From: RYN-230 sp963829725
Lineage (GTDB): Bacteria > Actinomycetota > Actinomycetes > Streptosporangiales > Streptosporangiaceae
Length of the DNA stretch: 64,000 nt
Reading direction: 5' to 3'
Assembly: GCA_963829725.1 (NCBI GenBank)
Contig: CAWHJW010000009.1
Span: 1 to 64,000 of the forward strand
Within the stretch, counting starts at the first letter, position 1. Each line of letters opens with the position of its first letter. Below, piece by piece: positions 60,517 to 64,000 of this stretch. The translations under genes and the position numbers were made by a program. Below the pieces are notes generated by a model, which did not search any database, was not told where the DNA came from, and was given only the letters and a program-made list of their open reading frames with translations.

Positions 60517-61355
60517 GGTGTGGTCTCCGGCCGGAGCCGGGCGACGGCCGCGAAGCGGCCGCAGGGGCGCTGCTCCCGGTCGCTGAAGAACAGGCCGGCC
60601 GGCCCGCCGGTGGCCACGCCCGCATCCAGGATCTGCCGGTCCGGTACCCCGGCCTCCCGGAGCACCCGCCGGTTGGCGGCGGGCAGGTCGAACAGCCACC
60701 GCCCGGCACCGTCCGGGCGGGCGATCCCGCTCAGGTCCGGGCCGAACTGCCGGTGCGCGGCCCCGGTGACCTCCGGGCCGACCTGGTAGCGGCCTGCGGC
60801 GATGGCCGGGCCGATGGCGGCCACCATGCGCTCCGGCCGGGCGCCGAGGGACCGCATCGCGTGCAGCGCGGCGCCGGCCACCCCGGCCACCGTGCCCCGC
60901 CAGCCCGCGTGCACGCAGCCCAGCACCCCGGCCTGCGGGTCGAGCAGGACGATCGGCACGCAGTCGGCCACCAGCACGACGAGCACGGTACCCGGGTCGC
61001 AGGTCACCACGGCGTCGGTCGCCAGGATGGCGTCGTCGCGGCGCAGGGTGCCGCGGCCCCGGTCAGCGGCGGTCACGACCGTGACGCCGCGCCCGTGTAC
61101 CTGCTCGCAGAACACCGCGTCGGCCAGGTCGGCGCCGGACGCCGCGGCGGCCCGCCGCCGGTTCTCCAGCACGCTGGCCGGGTCGTCGCCGACGTGCAGC
61201 GCCAGGTTCAGGCTGGCGTAGCTGCCCTGCGACACGCCGCCGTGGCGCGTGCTGATGAACACGTCCGCGCCGAGCGCATCCAGGGACGGCCAGGCCAGCA
61301 CGTCCAGCGGTCCCTGCCTGCGCAGCACGGTCCCGGCGGTTGTTGCAGCGGTCAT
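60513..61355 (-). CDS. pgeF: Peptidoglycan editing factor PgeF (multicopper polyphenol oxidase/YfiH fold)
   Basis: A 280-residue protein with the YfiH signatures F-I-S-T-R-H-G-G-V-S, S-L-N-L-A-L-H-V-G-D, E-Q-V-H-G, V-A-D-C-V-P-I-V-L-L-D and H-A-G-W-R-G (the His-Cys-His zinc site). In E. coli YfiH removes wrongly made UDP-MurNAc-L-Ser and so edits peptidoglycan precursors; other reports describe purine nucleoside activity. Being first in the operon with murL and murD2 supports the editing role. The operon is divergent from the lipid kinase gene over 166 bp. Confidence 0.87.
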   Translation of the reverse strand: MTAATTAGTVLRRQGPLDVLAWPSLDALGADVFISTRHGGVSQGSYASLNLALHVGDDPASVLENRRRAAAASGADLADAVFCEQVHGRGVTVVTAADRGRGTLRRDDAILATDAVVTCDPGTVLVVLVADCVPIVLLDPQAGVLGCVHAGWRGTVAGVAGAALHAMRSLGARPERMVAAIGPAIAAGRYQVGPEVTGAAHRQFGPDLSGIARPDGAGRWLFDLPAANRRVLREAGVPDRQILDAGVATGGPAGLFFSDREQRPCGRFAAVARLRPETTP

Positions 61356-61521
61356 CGGCGCGCTCCAGCCTCCGGCGTGTTCAGCATGGTGAGCCTGCCC
61401 GGCCGCGGCGGCGCGGCGGCACCGGCTCGAAGCCTACGCCAGCCGGCCGGCCATCCAGGCAAAACCCCGGGCGTGCCGGCCCTAAGCTCGGCGGCATGCC
61501 CCGCGAAGCGACATTCCCGGC

Positions 61522-62400
61522 ATGAGAGCCGCCGTCATCGTCAACCCGATCAAGCACCGGGACCTGGCCGGGTTCCGGGCCGAGGTATGCACGGCCCTGG
61601 CGGATCACGGGTTCGGTGACCCGCTGTGGCTGGAGACGACGCCGGAGGAGACCGGCCGCGGGCTGGCCGAGACGGCGGTGGCGGAGGCGGTGGACATCGT
61701 GCTGGCCAGCGGCGGTGACGGCACCGTGACGGCGTGCGCCGAAGGCCTCGCCGGAAGCGGCGTCCCGCTCGCGGTGCTGGCGGCGGGCACCGGCAACCTG
61801 CTGGCCCGCAATCTTGGGCTGCCGCTGGACCTCCCCGGCGCCCTGGCCGTCGCGCTGGGCGGCGCGGACCGGCGGCTGGACGTGGGCGTCGCCAACGGGC
61901 GCCGGTTCGTGGCCATGGCGGGCATCGGCTTCGACGCCGAGTTGCTGGACAGCGCGGGCGAGCCGCTGAAGCGGCGGCTGGGCTGGGCCGCCTACGTGCT
62001 GTCCGCTCTGCGGCACCTGCGGGACCGCCCGGCCCGGGCCCGGCTGCGCGCCGACAGCGGCCTGGTCCTGCGCCGCCGGGCGGCCGCGGTCATCATCGGG
62101 AACGTGGGCGCGCTCCAGGGCGGGCTGGCGCTGCTGCCCGGCGCCCAGCCGGATGACGGGCAGCTGGACGTGCTGGTGCTCACGGCGCGCGGCTGGGCCG
62201 GCTGGCTGGCGCTGACCGCGGACGTGCTGATGCGGCGCAGCCGGACCAGCCGGGTGGTCCGCGGCCGGGTCCGTGAGCTCCGGGTGGACCTGGACCGGCC
62301 GCAGCTGTGGGAACTGGACGGCGAGGTCATGGGCACCGCCCGCGAGCTGTTCATCTGCGTGCAGCCGGGGGCGCTGCTGGTGCGCGTGCCCCGGGCGTGA
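61522..62400 (+). CDS. Diacylglycerol-kinase-family lipid kinase
   Basis: A 292-residue kinase: V-I-V-N-P at the N-terminus, the nucleotide loop S-G-G-D-G-T, A-G-T-G-N-L-L-A-R-N-L-G and the C-terminal beta-sandwich with G-N-V-G-A-L-Q-G-G, P-D-D-G-Q-L-D-V-L-V and W-E-L-D-G-E. These fit the DagK/YegS/sphingosine-kinase-like family, which phosphorylates diacylglycerol or related lipids at the membrane. The exact lipid is not known. Confidence 0.88.
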   Translation: MRAAVIVNPIKHRDLAGFRAEVCTALADHGFGDPLWLETTPEETGRGLAETAVAEAVDIVLASGGDGTVTACAEGLAGSGVPLAVLAAGTGNLLARNLGLPLDLPGALAVALGGADRRLDVGVANGRRFVAMAGIGFDAELLDSAGEPLKRRLGWAAYVLSALRHLRDRPARARLRADSGLVLRRRAAAVIIGNVGALQGGLALLPGAQPDDGQLDVLVLTARGWAGWLALTADVLMRRSRTSRVVRGRVRELRVDLDRPQLWELDGEVMGTARELFICVQPGALLVRVPRA

Positions 62401-62570
62401 TCCCGGGCGGCCGGGCGGTCCGCGCGGTGCGGGGTGAATGGCCCGGGCGCCGGCGGGTACTTGGGGCGGGCTGACACCGCTGCCGCGGGGGCAGCGCCGC
62501 GAAGGCCACGCAGCTTGCGGCCCCGGCGGCAGCGAGCCACCGCGGCGGCCGACCAGAAGGTGGCACCAAC

Positions 62571-64000
62571 GTGTGGAACCGGCTCGAACAACGTGAGCTG
62601 AACCGGCTCTCCCGCCAGATGACGGGCCTGCGCCCCGGGGAGCGGCCCGCACCGGACCGCCCGGCCGGCACCGACCTCATCCCGCAGATCAAGCACATCG
62701 TCGTGCTGATGATGGAGAACCATTCTTACGACAATTACCTCGGCATGCTGGCCGGCCGCGGCGATGCGTTCCCGCTCGGCCCGGACGGCCAGCCAGAGGT
62801 GTCCAACACCGGCCTGCACGGTGAGACGATCCCGGCGCACCACCTCGCCCGCACCGCCCAGGTACCGGAGAACCCGTCGCAGAGCTGGCACGCCACCCAC
62901 CTGCAGTGGGCCGACGGCAAGCTGGACGGTTTCGTCAGCGCCACCCAGCAGCTGGTGCCCGGGGGCGACCCGGCCGTGCCCATGGGCTACTGGGACGAGT
63001 CCGACCTGCCCTTCTACTACGGCCTGGCCCGGACCTTCCCGCTGGCCGACCGCTGGTTCTCCTCGTGCCTGGGCCCGACCTTCCCGAATCGCCGGTTCCT
63101 GATCTCCGGCACGGCCAACGGGCTCATCGACGACCTGCCGGTCAACCTGGCCGACTACCCGCCGGGCGGGACCATCTTCGACCTGCTGACCCGCTACGGG
63201 ATATCCTGGGTCAACTACCACCCGCTGGCGGGCGGCAAGACCGCGCTCGGCCGCAGCCGGCTCGGCCGGGCGGTCCGGCACCGGACCAAGGCGGTCCGCC
63301 GCCGGCTTCGCACCCTGCGGGTGCTGCGGCCCTCGACGCTGACCGGGCTGGGCAAGGACATGCAATTCACCGCGGACATCTACCCCCTCGGCATCGCCCG
63401 GTACATGCTGCACGTGCGGGGAACAGACGACTTCTTCCGCGCCGCCGAGGCCGGCACGCTGCCCGCGTTCAGCCTGGTCGACCCGGACTTCAAGGCCTAT
63501 TCGGAGGAGAACCCGCAGGACATCCAGAAGGGCGAGAGCTTCGCCTCGGAGGTCATCAATGCCGTGATGGGTGGCAAGGGCTGGATGAACACCCTGCTCA
63601 TCTGGGTCTACGACGAGCACGGCGGCTACTACGACCACGTGCCGCCGCCACCCGCCGTGGCGCCGGACGACGTGCCCGGGCGTAGCGTCACGGCCAGCCG
63701 GTCCGGGCCGGGGATGCTGCTGCGGGTGCTCGCCCCCGGCTACGTCCGCAACGCCAGGAAGCTGGACGCCGGGCCGCAGACCTATGACCGCTACGGCTTC
63801 CGGGTGCCCGCGGTGCTGGTTTCCCCGTACGCCCGGCCGGGCTACGTCACCAGTGAGACGTACGACCACACGTCGATCCTCAAGCTGGTCGAGGAGAAGT
63901 GGAACCTGCCCGCGCTCACCGCGCGGGACGCCGCCGCCCGGTCCCCGCTCGGCGCGCTGGACTTCACCACCCCGCCGGCCTTCGCGGAGCCGCCCGCGCT
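62571..64000 (+). CDS. Phospholipase C/acid-phosphatase-like phosphoesterase, 3' end outside window
   Basis: An open frame from GTG 62571 to the last base (476 codons, no stop). It encodes a PF04185-type phosphoesterase: I-V-V-L-M-M-E-N-H-S-Y-D-N-Y-L-G (metal/nucleophile motif), F-V-S-A, Y-Y-G-L-A-R-T-F-P-L-A-D-R-W-F-S-S, P-T-F-P-N-R-R, W-V-Y-D-E-H-G-G-Y-Y-D-H-V-P-P-P, V-P-A-V-L-V-S-P-Y-A-R-P-G-Y and D-H-T-S-I-L-K-L-V-E-E-K-W. AAGG lies about ten bases before the GTG. No signal peptide is visible. Relatives cleave phospholipids or phosphomonoesters. The upstream lipid kinase suggests, but does not prove, a joint lipid role. Confidence 0.85.
   Translation, partial: MWNRLEQRELNRLSRQMTGLRPGERPAPDRPAGTDLIPQIKHIVVLMMENHSYDNYLGMLAGRGDAFPLGPDGQPEVSNTGLHGETIPAHHLARTAQVPENPSQSWHATHLQWADGKLDGFVSATQQLVPGGDPAVPMGYWDESDLPFYYGLARTFPLADRWFSSCLGPTFPNRRFLISGTANGLIDDLPVNLADYPPGGTIFDLLTRYGISWVNYHPLAGGKTALGRSRLGRAVRHRTKAVRRRLRTLRVLRPSTLTGLGKDMQFTADIYPLGIARYMLHVRGTDDFFRAAEAGTLPAFSLVDPDFKAYSEENPQDIQKGESFASEVINAVMGGKGWMNTLLIWVYDEHGGYYDHVPPPPAVAPDDVPGRSVTASRSGPGMLLRVLAPGYVRNARKLDAGPQTYDRYGFRVPAVLVSPYARPGYVTSETYDHTSILKLVEEKWNLPALTARDAAARSPLGALDFTTPPAFAEPPA

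Overview
This window is chromosomal DNA of a high-GC actinomycete. The evidence is the GC-rich third codon positions, frequent GTG and TTG starts, short ATGA/GTGA gene overlaps, a LAL-type LuxR regulator, TetR and DUF2637 proteins, and a complete ethylmalonyl-CoA (EMC) pathway next to polyhydroxyalkanoate (PHA) genes. Genus cannot be fixed from sequence alone. No tRNA, rRNA, CRISPR array, transposase or integrase was recognised.

Layout. (1) 0-5 kb: a membrane-anchored extracellular protein, a DUF2637 membrane protein and a large secreted protein with two DUF1906 glycoside-hydrolase-like modules and two SH3-like repeats. (2) 5-12.7 kb: an accessory block bounded by two diverged, identically truncated relics of RNase P RNA. 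Inside are a hicBA-like toxin-antitoxin pair with a frameshifted toxin, an alpha/beta-hydrolase fused to a glycosyltransferase, a coupled methyltransferase and a divergent LAL regulator. (3) 12.7-15.5 kb: a PHA-depolymerase-like gene with a damaged 5' end, two small unknown genes and a GNAT gene that is a deletion remnant. (4) 15.6-30.8 kb: the metabolic core. It holds a thiolase; an acyl-CoA dehydrogenase, phaJ and fixABCX operon; phaC; and the EMC genes msd, mch, mcl, ecm and ccr on one strand. Acetoacetyl-CoA/crotonyl-CoA chemistry, PHA storage and C2 assimilation are thus encoded together, with FixABCX as the likely electron partner of the dehydrogenase. (5) 31-46 kb: methylmalonyl-CoA decarboxylase, TetR/hydrolase pair, NYN-LOTUS protein, sulfatase, DUF2252 and CoA-binding proteins, mixed with many broken genes (DHOD-like, RsbRD_N, glycosyltransferase, LuxR, alcohol dehydrogenase, GNAT, AMIN-like lipoprotein, GAP protein, HAD, peptide deformylase). 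(6) 46-56 kb: SHOCT protein, amylosucrase, coiled-coil protein with a hexanucleotide repeat, esterase, MFS exporter, lipoprotein, PrmC-like methyltransferase and TetR. (7) 56.4-61.4 kb: an overlapping operon pgeF-murL-murD2-FAD oxidase, an alternative route to D-glutamate in peptidoglycan precursors. (8) 61.5 kb to the end: a lipid/diacylglycerol-kinase-like gene and a phospholipase C-like phosphoesterase that runs off the window.

The main points for a second look are the paired RNase P RNA relics, the murD2-murL-pgeF operon, the coupling of fixABCX to the PHA/EMC island, the hydrolase-glycosyltransferase fusion, and the unusual density of single-base frameshifts confined to accessory genes.
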